A stretch of DNA of 64,000 nt from Galaxea fascicularis (lineage: Eukaryota > Cnidaria > Anthozoa > Scleractinia > Euphylliidae): NCBI GenBank assembly GCA_948470475.1, contig OX419338.1, positions 26,788,006 to 26,852,005 on the forward strand. The letters run 5' to 3'. Position 1 is the stretch's first letter; each line of letters begins with the position of its first letter. Positions 37,856-47,500 of this stretch are shown piece after piece. Under the pieces are notes generated by a model that was given only the letters and a program-made list of their open reading frames with translations, did no database searches and had not been told where the DNA came from. Made by a program: the position numbers and the translations under genes.

Positions 37856-38339
37856 AAACAAGCCACAGGACTACCGCCCAAAAACCGTCCTAAAAACGAC
37901 ACGGTTAGAGACACGGACAGACTGACTGACTGACTGACACGCACACACACCAAAAAAGACAAGACATAATGGCACAGCGCTGAGAAACAAATTAATCGTC
38001 AAAAAAAATAAAAACGCACTGTACTGCATTGTACTGTGTTTGTTTGGTTTTTATAGGGTTTTTTTTTTCGCGCCGATCTCGCACCGGATGTTGCCATAAA
38101 ATATTTAGTCATCATCAACGTTCGTTCTGCGTTCTTGTGGTTACTGCTCAAGTTTCGCAAAGGCAGCAAAGACACAGACGCCATTTCTCGCGTATCTCGA
38201 ATCGCCGACGAGCAGTATTCGAGCACTTTTGAGACTTGGGGGACGAAAGCAACATTCGTGGATTCTGAGATTGCCGACTAGACACAAACGAGACAGAGAC
38301 GATGCGATTAGACAAGAGCCTTCTTTATTACAAGAGCTT
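37856..38339. other. Intergenic region
   Basis: No gene is seen. It has a (GACT)n run at 37919-37938, a CA-rich run, a forward AATAAA at about 38005 for the preceding gene and a reverse AATAAA at 38323-38329 for the following minus-strand gene. The genes are convergent here. Confidence 0.5.
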
Positions 38340-39443
38340 TCAATGTTCGCCTTTCTGTTGTACATCAACAACGCCTAAATGACATTCAAAATCCAGACAA
38401 TCTAGTTCAATCTGCCACGATTCATCCAACGCCTCGATAACCTTGCCAGTCACATTTCCTCCCTTGTCAATTCGACGCACGATCCTGTATAATTCGCGCA
38501 GCTGCTGCAGATTGCAACACTCCGTACGACTTTGAAAATCTCTTATACACTTCTCTACCCATATCCACCAGGCACGTTCGCCTTCCTCTTCGCATTGGCT
38601 CGGACATATGTCACGTTCATCCATTGCGTACATCAGCCTCACGGGTGTACCTTTGTCGTCGTAGTGTATGCGGCGTGACGTCAGCGCTTCCAGGTCCAGA
38701 ACTTGACAATAGCTTTCCAAGGCTTGGCGATCGCCGATCTTTTTTTTAAAGAAGTCCGTCACGACATCCAAACCGCTCCATCGTCCGATCTCGTACAAGA
38801 AATAAAACAGATGCATTAGACTCAAGCATCTGTTCATTTCCATCACGTTGACCCGACGGGTGGTACTAACTGCATCGTAATCACACAGTTCCCTTCGTAT
38901 GTCTCTCCTAGATATATCGTGTAACTGACTGATTAGTCCGGTATCTTCTATACAACTCTGTCTGAGGCGTCTACTCACTCTACTCAAGAACTCTAGAATT
39001 CCAACGTCACTTGCCGCAGCCTCTTTGGGGATCTTCTCTCTACATTTTTCCCAAGCCGCGGGTCCGAGCGACGAAACGTCATTCTTGAATTTGTACCAGC
39101 CCACCACTCTGTCGACGTTATCGTCAAACACCGAGACGTACTTTGCCAAGAGGGGACAGTGGAAATCCAACATAGCGTTTACGTCCCCGAGAACGTCGTC
39201 GCCTTTTTCCATCTCTTTCTTGACCAAAGTAGGTAGTTTCTTCCAACTCGAAGGAAGCTCTGGAGGGTTTTTGGTGGACCACAACTTACACAAATCAAAC
39301 ACAGCTTGTCTTGACAAGCCCGAGCGCTTTTTGACATTGAGACCAAGGGAGACGATGCGAAGCGCTCTCCTTCGACTGAGAAGGTTAGGGGGATTCGCTT
39401 TGACGAGCTTGAGGCTAGACGGTTTTTTCTTTTTGCATTTCAT
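38340..39443 (-). CDS. Family F protein, copy 2, unknown function
   Basis: A 367-aa protein with a TATAAAAAAGG box about 60 bases before the start at 39443. The N-terminus is very basic (KCKKKK). The C-terminal half shares with 1585-2694 an ordered set of features: an L-x2-hydrophobic helix, VVTDFFKKKIGDRQALE, VLDLEALTSR, a V-x-LMY motif and a W-x3-CIRDF ending. Earlier, VDRVVGWYKFKND parallels DDRVIEKMKENLS. The two proteins are therefore old paralogues in otherwise different parts of the window. No known domain is recognised. Confidence 0.6.
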   Translation of the reverse strand: MKCKKKKPSSLKLVKANPPNLLSRRRALRIVSLGLNVKKRSGLSRQAVFDLCKLWSTKNPPELPSSWKKLPTLVKKEMEKGDDVLGDVNAMLDFHCPLLAKYVSVFDDNVDRVVGWYKFKNDVSSLGPAAWEKCREKIPKEAAASDVGILEFLSRVSRRLRQSCIEDTGLISQLHDISRRDIRRELCDYDAVSTTRRVNVMEMNRCLSLMHLFYFLYEIGRWSGLDVVTDFFKKKIGDRQALESYCQVLDLEALTSRRIHYDDKGTPVRLMYAMDERDICPSQCEEEGERAWWIWVEKCIRDFQSRTECCNLQQLRELYRIVRRIDKGGNVTGKVIEALDESWQIELDCLDFECHLGVVDVQQKGEH

Positions 39444-39900
39444 CCTTGCACTCGTGCTAAGACACCAATGAATGATAAAGCAACACTGATCCTTTTTTAT
39501 AGAGCGTCAACGGAAGTACTTTGAATCTACCAATCATATGACGTACCACGCACGACGTTTTCTGTGACGTTTGCATCGCCTCTCCCAAAACTCCTAGAAC
39601 CGCACCAACCATTTCATTGACGTGTCAGTTCACGTCTTCCGACGCCACCACACGGTGCTCGCGAAGTTCCTTCCTGATGACTCAGCAATGACGTGCAATT
39701 TATCGCGACACAACGAGCCACCCCTGCTTACGTTTCCTAACCACGTTGCAATGACGGAACACGCTATCCTAAAAGAAAGTATAAAAAGGAAATCGTCGAG
39801 ACTCACACGGGTCGTTAGTTAAAGCGGTAAAACTACGAGTTGTTCCACCATTAACTGACTCTCACACCGTTTGATCGCAAGTCTCCGAGGCTCGTATCCT
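39444..39900 (+). promoter_or_regulatory. Divergent promoter region upstream of the first SLOG gene
   Basis: A TATAAAAAG box at 39780-39788 lies about 120 bases before the ATG at 39901. A 5' leader containing GGGTCGTTAGTTA is nearly repeated before the second SLOG gene at about 40785-40797. GTGACGT-type boxes occur near 39565. No additional gene is seen. Confidence 0.55.
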
Positions 39901-40473
39901 ATGATGACTGATTACACCTTGATCACCGGGGGAGCAGAAGGAAGCGATCTCTATTGGCAGAAGAGGGCGCTTGAACGAAACGTGAATGTTCACATTATGA
40001 CGTTTCGAGGTCACAAATCTTGCACCTCCGAGGGTAACCCAACTAGCATACTCAATCCCCTCATCCACAAAATATGCTTGAGCGACAAAGAATTGGAGAA
40101 CGCGAAAGTGCACGCAATGAAAGCCAACGAAAGACTGAAGCGAAGGTTTCCTTGCCACAGAGAATTTAGCACCAAGTTGGTCAGTCGGAATTACTTCATC
40201 GTCAAAGACGTGGAAGCCGTGGTGGCCATCGCAGAAGTAACGGACAACCTTGTCGAAGGAGGAACGGGTTGGGCCACAACGATGGCGAATAACTTGGGGA
40301 AGGACGTTTACGTCTACGACGTGAAAAGCCTGAGATGGTACAAGTACGAGAACGAGATGCTGTCTCCCTGTGAATGTCCGCGCTTGCCGAAGACGTTTGC
40401 AGGAGTAGGGTCTCGCTCATTATGCGAGGAGGGAAAACGCGCCATCGATTGCGTCTTGAAGTCGATAGATTAA
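39901..40473 (+). CDS. SLOG-fold protein with permuted motif order, copy 1
   Basis: A 190-aa protein with all three hallmarks of the SLOG (DprA/LOG-like nucleotide-binding Rossmannoid) superfamily, but in permuted order. GGAEGSD (10-16) comes first, VVAIAEV (107-113) and GGTGWATTMA (120-129) with VYVYD (136-140) next, and AGVGSR (167-172), normally the first strand and loop, at the very end. In YspA/DprA-type proteins the AGxGSR element opens the domain. SLOG proteins bind or cleave nucleotides or nucleotide-derived ligands, so ligand sensing or nucleotide metabolism in the host conflict is a reasonable inference. Tandem paralogue at 40850. Confidence 0.6.
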   Translation: MMTDYTLITGGAEGSDLYWQKRALERNVNVHIMTFRGHKSCTSEGNPTSILNPLIHKICLSDKELENAKVHAMKANERLKRRFPCHREFSTKLVSRNYFIVKDVEAVVAIAEVTDNLVEGGTGWATTMANNLGKDVYVYDVKSLRWYKYENEMLSPCECPRLPKTFAGVGSRSLCEEGKRAIDCVLKSID

Positions 40474-40849
40474 CGCGTAAGATTAAAAAAAAACGTGTCA
40501 TGTGGACAAAGAGAGGGAGACAGAGAGAGAGACAGAGAGAGTGAAGTTGCTCCCTGTGCCAGCAGAGGTTTTTTGTTTTTGCTTTGGAAATTTTTTTCTA
40601 CATTAAACACGTACGAGAATTCATGTTGCAGTAAATTATATATAATTATTTAAATATGTAGTAATGATTCAGAAATGATGTGCGTTCATTGTGACGTGAC
40701 GATCCACTCTCGCTTAGGTTGCTTCACTACATTGCAATTCGCTCGAAACACTCCCCAGAGGATACATTATCGAGACTGACGAGGGTCGTTAGTTAGAGAA
40801 GTACACCCTACTCTGTTTGATTGCACCTCTCTGACACTCGTATTCAGTG
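40474..40849. other. Intergenic region between SLOG genes
   Basis: No gene is seen. It contains a GAGAGA-rich stretch (40508-40540), an AT-rich stretch (40630-40665) and the leader of the second SLOG gene with a GTGACGTGACG box at 40691-40701. Confidence 0.45.
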
Positions 40850-41401
40850 ATGGCTGATTATACCCTAATCATCCGAGGAGTAAGGGGGAGTGAACACTAT
40901 TGGCAAAAGGGTGCTCTTGGCCGAGGCATGAATGTTCGCATCTTGACGTTTGAAGGTCACGTGCCTCAAAGGATCAATCGCTACATCTGCACGGTGCCCC
41001 TGAGTGACAAATCATTGGACGAGGCCGACGTGCACGTAAGAAAAGCCAACGAAAGACTGAAGCTGAAATTTCCTTGCAACAACGAATATCAGACCAACTT
41101 GGTCAAACTAATGTACTGCGTCGTCAAAGACGTGGAAGCTGTGGTCGCCATTGCAAAAGTGAAAGACAATGCGGTCCAAGGAAGAACGGGTTGGGCGACA
41201 ACCATGGCAAATGACTTGGGAAAGGACGTGTACGTCTACGATGTGAAAAGCCTGAGATGGTACAAGTACGAGAACGAGATGCTGCGTCCCTGTGAAATCC
41301 CGCGCTTACCTAAGACGTTTGCAGGTGTAGGGTCTCGCTCATTATGCGAGGAGGGAAAACGCGCCATCGATCGCGTCTTTAAATCAATGGATCGTGCTTA
41401 A
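40850..41401 (+). CDS. SLOG-fold protein with permuted motif order, copy 2
   Basis: A 183-aa tandem paralogue of the preceding gene, with the same permuted order. Two ligand-loop motifs are altered: GGAEGSD is replaced by RGVRGSE (9-15) and GGTGWATTMA by GRTGWATTMA, so the first glycines of both loops are lost while VVAIAKV, VYVYD and the C-terminal AGVGSR are kept. The last 180 coding bases are almost identical to copy 1, whereas the first half is clearly diverged. It may have changed ligand or lost catalysis. Start at the ATG at 40850, aligned with copy 1. Confidence 0.6.
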   Translation: MADYTLIIRGVRGSEHYWQKGALGRGMNVRILTFEGHVPQRINRYICTVPLSDKSLDEADVHVRKANERLKLKFPCNNEYQTNLVKLMYCVVKDVEAVVAIAKVKDNAVQGRTGWATTMANDLGKDVYVYDVKSLRWYKYENEMLRPCEIPRLPKTFAGVGSRSLCEEGKRAIDRVFKSMDRA

Positions 41402-41504
41402 CATCGAAGAAGCAAAATATGTTTGTTTGTTTGTTTGTTGCGCCAGTGTCTCTTTTTTGACGTCGGTGCGATTTATTTCTCATATTAAAAAACACACACC
41501 AGGT

Positions 41505-41524
41505 CTTGTTATATTATATTATAT

Positions 41525-41567
<43 letters not shown>

Positions 41568-41585
41568 TGTGTGTGTGTGTATTGT
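41505..41585. repeat. AT-rich microsatellite
   Basis: (TATAT)-type units change into (AT)n and then (TG)n at about 41565-41580. A reverse AATAAAA at 41594-41600 serves the minus-strand gene ending at 41662. Confidence 0.8.
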
Positions 41586-41661
41586 GTAGATCTATTTTAT
41601 TCTGTTGCGGTAAGGACTACCTTCCCTCATAAGCATCTTTACGACGTCAAGGTAATATAAT

Positions 41662-43038
41662 TCAAAAACGAAGACAGCAAAAGGAAACGAGTACTCTTGC
41701 AAATGGCCAATGTCCTGTGTTGTCGCCATTTGGATCATCCAAGTCGTTTTCGTCCAGTTCCGTGATTTTGGATGGTACCCAATCTTCGGGTAAGGGCATC
41801 AAGTCTATCTGGCTCCAATCGAGGGGGTGTCCGAGTCTTTTGAGGCACTTGGCACGTATCCCATTTATGACAGTTTCAGAGCAGAGCCCTGTATCGCCCG
41901 TTTCGTCTCGGGTGTAATAAACAGTTGAAACACGAAATGATCGCAATTTCTCTCTCCTGACTATCGGCGCAGGTTGTTGGAGTCCGGACGTTTCATAGAT
42001 GAAATCCAAGGTTTTTTGATCGCTCAGCATGCACTCGGACATCTTGAGGTTGGATCGTGTCATCTGTGCAATGGATTCGACATCCATGCACAGAACGCTG
42101 GCTGTCTTAATCAAGGCCAGAAAGCCGAGCATCCAAAAGTGCGACGCCGAGTCTTGTAGTTCCTGGTATCGTTCTACAATAAAGGTTTTGAATCCTTGGT
42201 CGTGATGCTGAAATGGATTGTACGTGTGCAACACTAGCAAGGTAGAGGGAGCCTTTTGGATGGCTTCGCGCATCTCTTCGATCCGTAAATTTAAGCCGTC
42301 TATTCTTGTGTCGGTGGCATCCAATTCCAGTAGATCTCGCACTAGTCTTTCCATCTCTTGAAATCTGACCTCCAAGACCAACATGCTCAGCAAGGCATAG
42401 ACGGTTGCAGCCTTGAAAAAATTCATGGGTGGTACAAAGAGCGGAAGCGTGTTCGTGCCAGTAAATGCCTGTCTGCACGAGGGAAGGGAATCAAGGGTTT
42501 CCTCGGAAATGGGCTGCAACAAGTCGACGTGCCATTTTAATCCGCAACCCAGCAGAGCCTGAAGAGCCACGTCGAATCCTCTGGAGAGCCCCTGTAACTC
42601 CCTCTGTAATTCCTCTAGACAAAGCGCCCGTTCATATCGAAGCAAATTATTGAAAAGTTTTGAAGCTCTTGTCCAACATCTGAAAAACAGGTCGTGATAG
42701 GGCGTGTCCATGTCCACGCCGTTGATTTTGACCTTACGATTTCCCAGAGCAACGAAGCGATTTATCTCTACCGCTGGAACTTTGCTGAGAACTTCTGTGA
42801 GAGGGATCACCTGGTCGGGATCGTTGAGTTCTGCGTGTGCAATCAAGGGAAACTCGGTGCCATTCAACGTGACTGTGCACTCGTTGTATAGTTCGCAGGA
42901 GGTTTTTCTGTACGGAATCTCCAGTTGAAAATTCGAACGGTAAAACAAGGATCTTGACCGATGCTCACCAGAAGGCGGCGTATCTCCAACGCTCGTTTCG
43001 TTGTTGTCGGGCGGCAGCGAGTCCAGGGAGGACTGCAT
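41662..43038 (-). CDS. Unknown 458-aa protein
   Basis: The start at 43038 lies inside the 3' end of the upstream gene (overlap 42965-43038), in another frame, which is typical of compact viral gene pairs. The protein looks globular throughout: beta-rich N-terminal 130 residues, then a helical part with a conserved-looking NPFQHHDQGFKTF segment, and an acidic stretch LDENDLDDPNGD near the C-terminus. No zinc sites, signal peptide or clear membrane span, though SMLVLEVRF is hydrophobic. I do not recognise the family. Given its place beside large single-copy genes, a structural or tegument role is possible but unproven. Confidence 0.6.
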   Translation of the reverse strand: MQSSLDSLPPDNNETSVGDTPPSGEHRSRSLFYRSNFQLEIPYRKTSCELYNECTVTLNGTEFPLIAHAELNDPDQVIPLTEVLSKVPAVEINRFVALGNRKVKINGVDMDTPYHDLFFRCWTRASKLFNNLLRYERALCLEELQRELQGLSRGFDVALQALLGCGLKWHVDLLQPISEETLDSLPSCRQAFTGTNTLPLFVPPMNFFKAATVYALLSMLVLEVRFQEMERLVRDLLELDATDTRIDGLNLRIEEMREAIQKAPSTLLVLHTYNPFQHHDQGFKTFIVERYQELQDSASHFWMLGFLALIKTASVLCMDVESIAQMTRSNLKMSECMLSDQKTLDFIYETSGLQQPAPIVRREKLRSFRVSTVYYTRDETGDTGLCSETVINGIRAKCLKRLGHPLDWSQIDLMPLPEDWVPSKITELDENDLDDPNGDNTGHWPFARVLVSFCCLRF

Positions 43039-44479
43039 CTTCGAAACCTCGCTGAATGGCCACGGCTTTCGCGTCTTTCAGACAGGTAATGGACTCGTGT
43101 CCCAACGGCACGTATCCCCCGTTTTCGCCTCTTGCTCGACGATCAGAAACGACCGCGGCAATTTGATTAATGGCATGGACGCTCAATCGAGGGCGCAGTC
43201 GACGTGGAGTGGTGGCGAGCAAAGACGGCAAGTAGACGCTCGACCATCTTTTCTCGTCGCAGAGGTAAACGTCAGGCGACCTTTTGAGAGACGATGCGTG
43301 CAGCGTCCAGATCTGTGAATGAGTCGACATTTTTTGACGCTTCCACCGCGCTCGCCATCGTGTGTAAATCTCCACCTTCGATGCATCGACGGGCACCTTC
43401 CACGCCACCATCAAGACGTCGTCATACTGCCTCTCAGAGAGAATGACCACAGTGGCAGGCAACACAGCCAGTCCGGCCTCGATGAAGGGTCGTCCCGATG
43501 ACAGAGTCATGACGATTGCCGGGTGGCTTCCTCGAAGATTGAGACGTCTAAGTACCGCCACGCGAGCTCCGGTCTTGTCGATGGCAGTGCGGTGAACGGC
43601 ATCAGAACCGTCAGGAAATGCCAGTCGTGTGTAGTCGTCGTCGTCTGCCAGAGACGGCACCTCGACGGCGCACATGTTCCCCGAGGCGTACTCACAGGCC
43701 ACGAACAACTTGTCTTCCTCCGTGCAGCGAGTGGCACCGAATAAGATATCGGCCAGGTATTTTCCGTCGTGCACATGCCGCTTGGTGGGACTGGTAGCAT
43801 CGTCTGTCGCGGTTTCGTCTATGTCGAACAGGATCGCTTGAACAGGGAGGCGGAACGCACCCGCCAATAACAGTCGCTCTGGAGTGTCGGGGGCCACGTC
43901 TGCGGCCCATCGAAAGCATTCTGTGTCGACACTATCGGACATGAGATTCGTGGACGGGTGCGAGATCGACACGGCATTCAATGGCAGAGCATAAAGATTT
44001 CCGTTCTCGAGAAAGCGTACAAGACGAAAGGTGGTGCTCTCGTTTCTGGCCAGTTGGTCGTAGGTCACCCCGTGACCGTCTTCTCTCGTTCTGTCGTTTG
44101 TCAGTGGCGCGGGTTCTGCCGGGTACCACTGACTGAAGCCATTACTCTGCAACAGTCTAGCATCGGTGTAGGTGACGTGGACTCGGGCAACCACTCGATC
44201 GAGAACGTCTCGCAGAGTCAAGAAGAGAACTTGGTCGTGCGAGATGATCGGTACGGGAACGGCTGCCTTGACTTGGAACAAGCTTTTGTCTTCAACGACG
44301 GAAGACATCGGCCAACGTAGCTCTTGGGGAAACGTCAACGTTCCTCCATCTTGTCGAGGTGGCGCGTCGACTCGTTCGACGCGCACTCCAGCCGTAACCG
44401 GCAATTGCAAACGGTGCGATTGAACCAATCTAAACCAGAAAGTCAAGCACTGGCCGGGATCGTACGGCGGGTCTTCCAT
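42965..44479 (-). CDS. Unknown 504-aa protein
   Basis: The start at 44479 is chosen because it leaves a 43-base gap to the divergent plus-strand gene at 44523; the frame is open to 44554, which would overlap that gene. The protein is beta-rich over most of its length with repeated short hydrophobic strands. It has Asp-rich turns (SLADDDD, DETATDD) and a basic segment near residue 385 (RWRARWKRQK). No known domain is recognised. It forms a two-gene minus-strand unit with the 458-aa gene, whose start overlaps its end by 74 bases. Confidence 0.6.
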   Translation of the reverse strand: MEDPPYDPGQCLTFWFRLVQSHRLQLPVTAGVRVERVDAPPRQDGGTLTFPQELRWPMSSVVEDKSLFQVKAAVPVPIISHDQVLFLTLRDVLDRVVARVHVTYTDARLLQSNGFSQWYPAEPAPLTNDRTREDGHGVTYDQLARNESTTFRLVRFLENGNLYALPLNAVSISHPSTNLMSDSVDTECFRWAADVAPDTPERLLLAGAFRLPVQAILFDIDETATDDATSPTKRHVHDGKYLADILFGATRCTEEDKLFVACEYASGNMCAVEVPSLADDDDYTRLAFPDGSDAVHRTAIDKTGARVAVLRRLNLRGSHPAIVMTLSSGRPFIEAGLAVLPATVVILSERQYDDVLMVAWKVPVDASKVEIYTRWRARWKRQKMSTHSQIWTLHASSLKRSPDVYLCDEKRWSSVYLPSLLATTPRRLRPRLSVHAINQIAAVVSDRRARGENGGYVPLGHESITCLKDAKAVAIQRGFEDAVLPGLAAARQQRNERWRYAAFW

Positions 44480-44522
44480 GTTATTTACTGCTCGAGAACC
44501 GTCACCCCAGTGACGATTGGCG

Positions 44523-47500
44523 ATGGCTTGCAAGGAATTGGAGAAACGATACAAGGAGTGGTGCCAAAGGGCTGCTAGCGAAAACGTTCAAGCAAAGACG
44601 TTGGACGGGCAGTCGATTACGATTGGTCCACTGGATCGCAACCTTTCCACGACGCCCTTGATACTGAGAAACGATCAAGGAAAGGTGATGCCGATGCAAC
44701 CATTGGCGTCTATAATCAAGGCCACGGCACAAATAATTGACTCGAATGGTAGCAAGGTAAAAGAAGGCCCGCGAGCGACAGGCGTCGATTACGTGGAGGT
44801 GGAGGTGAAGGAGTTGACGACGTGCTTCGCTAATCTGAGCTTTCACAGAGATGCACAAAAACGCAACAGTTGTTTGGCGGTACACCTCCTACCTTTCACG
44901 ATTGGCAGCTGGGTGTCAAAAATCAGAGACAATGCGAACCAATACAAGACGACAAGGGAAGCACTCTCGGCTTGTTTCCAAATGCTGGTCAACAGCGAGA
45001 GGTTCCGGTGCGTTGCGGTCTACGAGAGCTACAGAGGACTCTTGCAAGGAAATGCCCAACAGCGAGAAAAGGTGCAAGCGATACTACGATTCGATAACTC
45101 GGACGATTCCATCATGGAACTGTTTAGGAAAAATCTAGATGCACTAGATGCGACAGAAACGAAGGGCACGAGTTCGGCAGGATTGTATCTCTGCCGGTCG
45201 AGCATGATTGACTGGACGGAGGGACAAGCTCACAAGGCTCTGAAAAATTACATGAAATATTCTCCTGCAAACCCCATAGAGCACATCTTAGTGGACAGGT
45301 TATTCGAGGCCAGTCGAGTTTACGGAGGGAAAACCTCGCATCCGATACAACGATTCGCTGGCAAGTCTGGCAGTTCCCCCATCATACGAGAGATACCTCG
45401 TTTGGGAGCTCGAATCGAAGATCTCATTCGAAGGAATCGAGGCATGCTTCAAATCACTCGGCTGTTAGAGGGGTTGACCAAAGTCTTGAATTTCCAGGTC
45501 AACGGGCAACGAAACGGGAGCAAAGAAAGGGGAATGTTGGACAACATGAGACATGCAACGGCCCTTAGACCAAATAATCATGTCATATTTTTTCTTAACT
45601 CCACAATCGCCGAGGGACAAGACGATTCGGAGACGTTTGCTCCTCCTGTACTCAGCGAGTTTGACCTTCAAGTCGACTCGAGCGGCACTTCCAAACCATC
45701 GTGGGCCAAGTCTCTGCTTGAATTGGAGCGCATCACTGGACACGACACTGTCGACGACGCGAGAGGAAGTACGACGGTGTCCATGGCCGGGTTCCCCTTT
45801 CAGTGCCATTTTGTACTGCCGCAACAAGAGGGACACAATTTTTACTATTGCCCGCATCGTTTTGCCAACCAACAAGATGCCGCAGAACACGTGAGGGCGG
45901 TGCATCAGGGTAAAGAAATCTCCAGCGAGACATGCACCAAGATCGCTCAAACGGACGCATTGTTAGTGGACACGGACTTTGGAAAGAACATGCACCCCAT
46001 CAATGAGTTGGAACTCATTCGAAAGTTGAAGTTGGACCGGAAAGTGGAAGAAATGCGGTGCGATCCAAGTCTCCACGTTAGTGTGATGCAGGTCATGAAT
46101 GCCGTCACGCAAAACAACAGACTGTTGAAGCGTTTGAAAAAGAGCAGAAGAGAGCACATTGAACAATGGAAGTCGCTGAAAAGCACGACGAAGGAGGTCG
46201 AGAGGCACTTGCCGACGGCGACATCGGTGCAGTTGTTCAATCAACTGAACCGCGAGATCACCGAAGTAAAGAAATTCATGCTGTCCCCTTCTACCCTCGC
46301 AACGTATCAGACCCAATGGAATATAGCCAAGGCTCGCAAAGATTACATCTTGGGAAACATGTACCAAGAGTTTGCCGCATCGAACGACCAACAGTTGTGG
46401 TTGGAAAGAACGGTCGGCGAAGAGGCTCGGCGATACAGCCAGCGGGTGCAGGCACTTGGTGGTATCGATCTCGGTGCAACTCCAGCCGGAGTGCCCGGTG
46501 GTGGTATCCGAGTTGGTAAGTCCAACGTCCTGGGCATGCTCACGCAGGATTTGATCGAAAAGAGTCGCCACGCGGTGGCCGTGCACGACGTCGATGAAGC
46601 CTTGATTGCAACCAATCAATTTGCAGCCGATCGGACAGTAGCCTTTGAGCGCGTTGTTACAGAATACGACCAAACCTTTGGAGCCAGCAACGTGATACCC
46701 GCTGCAAACCCACTGCTTGCAGCAGAAGGCTGGGACGACGATGACGACGACGACGACGACGACGAAAAAAGGAGTGCACAAATGACAAACAAAGTAAAAG
46801 AGGAACAAAGCGGACAAAGTACCGAGCCCAAGACAGAGTTGCAACCGGAAAGGGTGGCCTCGACGCAATCTCAGGAAAGCAATCCCCGCAAGAGATTGAG
46901 GGCCCCGGATGATGATAAAAGTGAACACCGCTTGGAAGAGAGAGCACTCTCGCCTGTGGCTAGAGGGCTTTCGCGCTCGATCAGTCTGATCACGCCAAAA
47001 AAGGTGCAGATCACGGAAGTCGACATCCCAAGGCATTTGAAGAGCGTATTGGACATAGAGCTGCGACGCATCTTCGATATATTGAAGTTGACAAAACCGG
47101 AAAGGGTGGTTGCACGGGAAAAAGTCAAGGAAACGTTGTCGTTTTCCTTTCATGCAGAATTTCGCGCTCAAGCTGAGCAGATCGCCCAGAGTGACGCTTT
47201 GGATGGTAGACAGATTCGAACGCTGATGGATCCTCTTCGAGACAACGTGTCGGTGCTCGTCATCACGGACCCGCGCCTCGTCACGTGCCCCGCAGGCATT
47301 TTGTGGCCTGCCCTATCCTGTTGCATCTCACTCATCGATCGCCTTCACAAAAAAATCCACAACAACGATTTGCTTTGTTTGCTCTTGGCAAAGGGCATAT
47401 GCGATCAACTGCAACCGCACTTTAGGCTCTCGACAGCGGGTCTCCGAGTCGTCCGAGATGCCTTGAAAAGAGTCCTGTTGGAAACGATGGAAGGAGGTCG

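Noticed and set aside
45963..47171. A 402-codon open frame on the minus strand inside the giant gene
   Set aside because: It is fully antisense to the 1654-aa gene, its protein is rich in Ser, Phe, Leu and Cys as expected for a shadow frame, and it has no promoter or poly(A) signal of its own.
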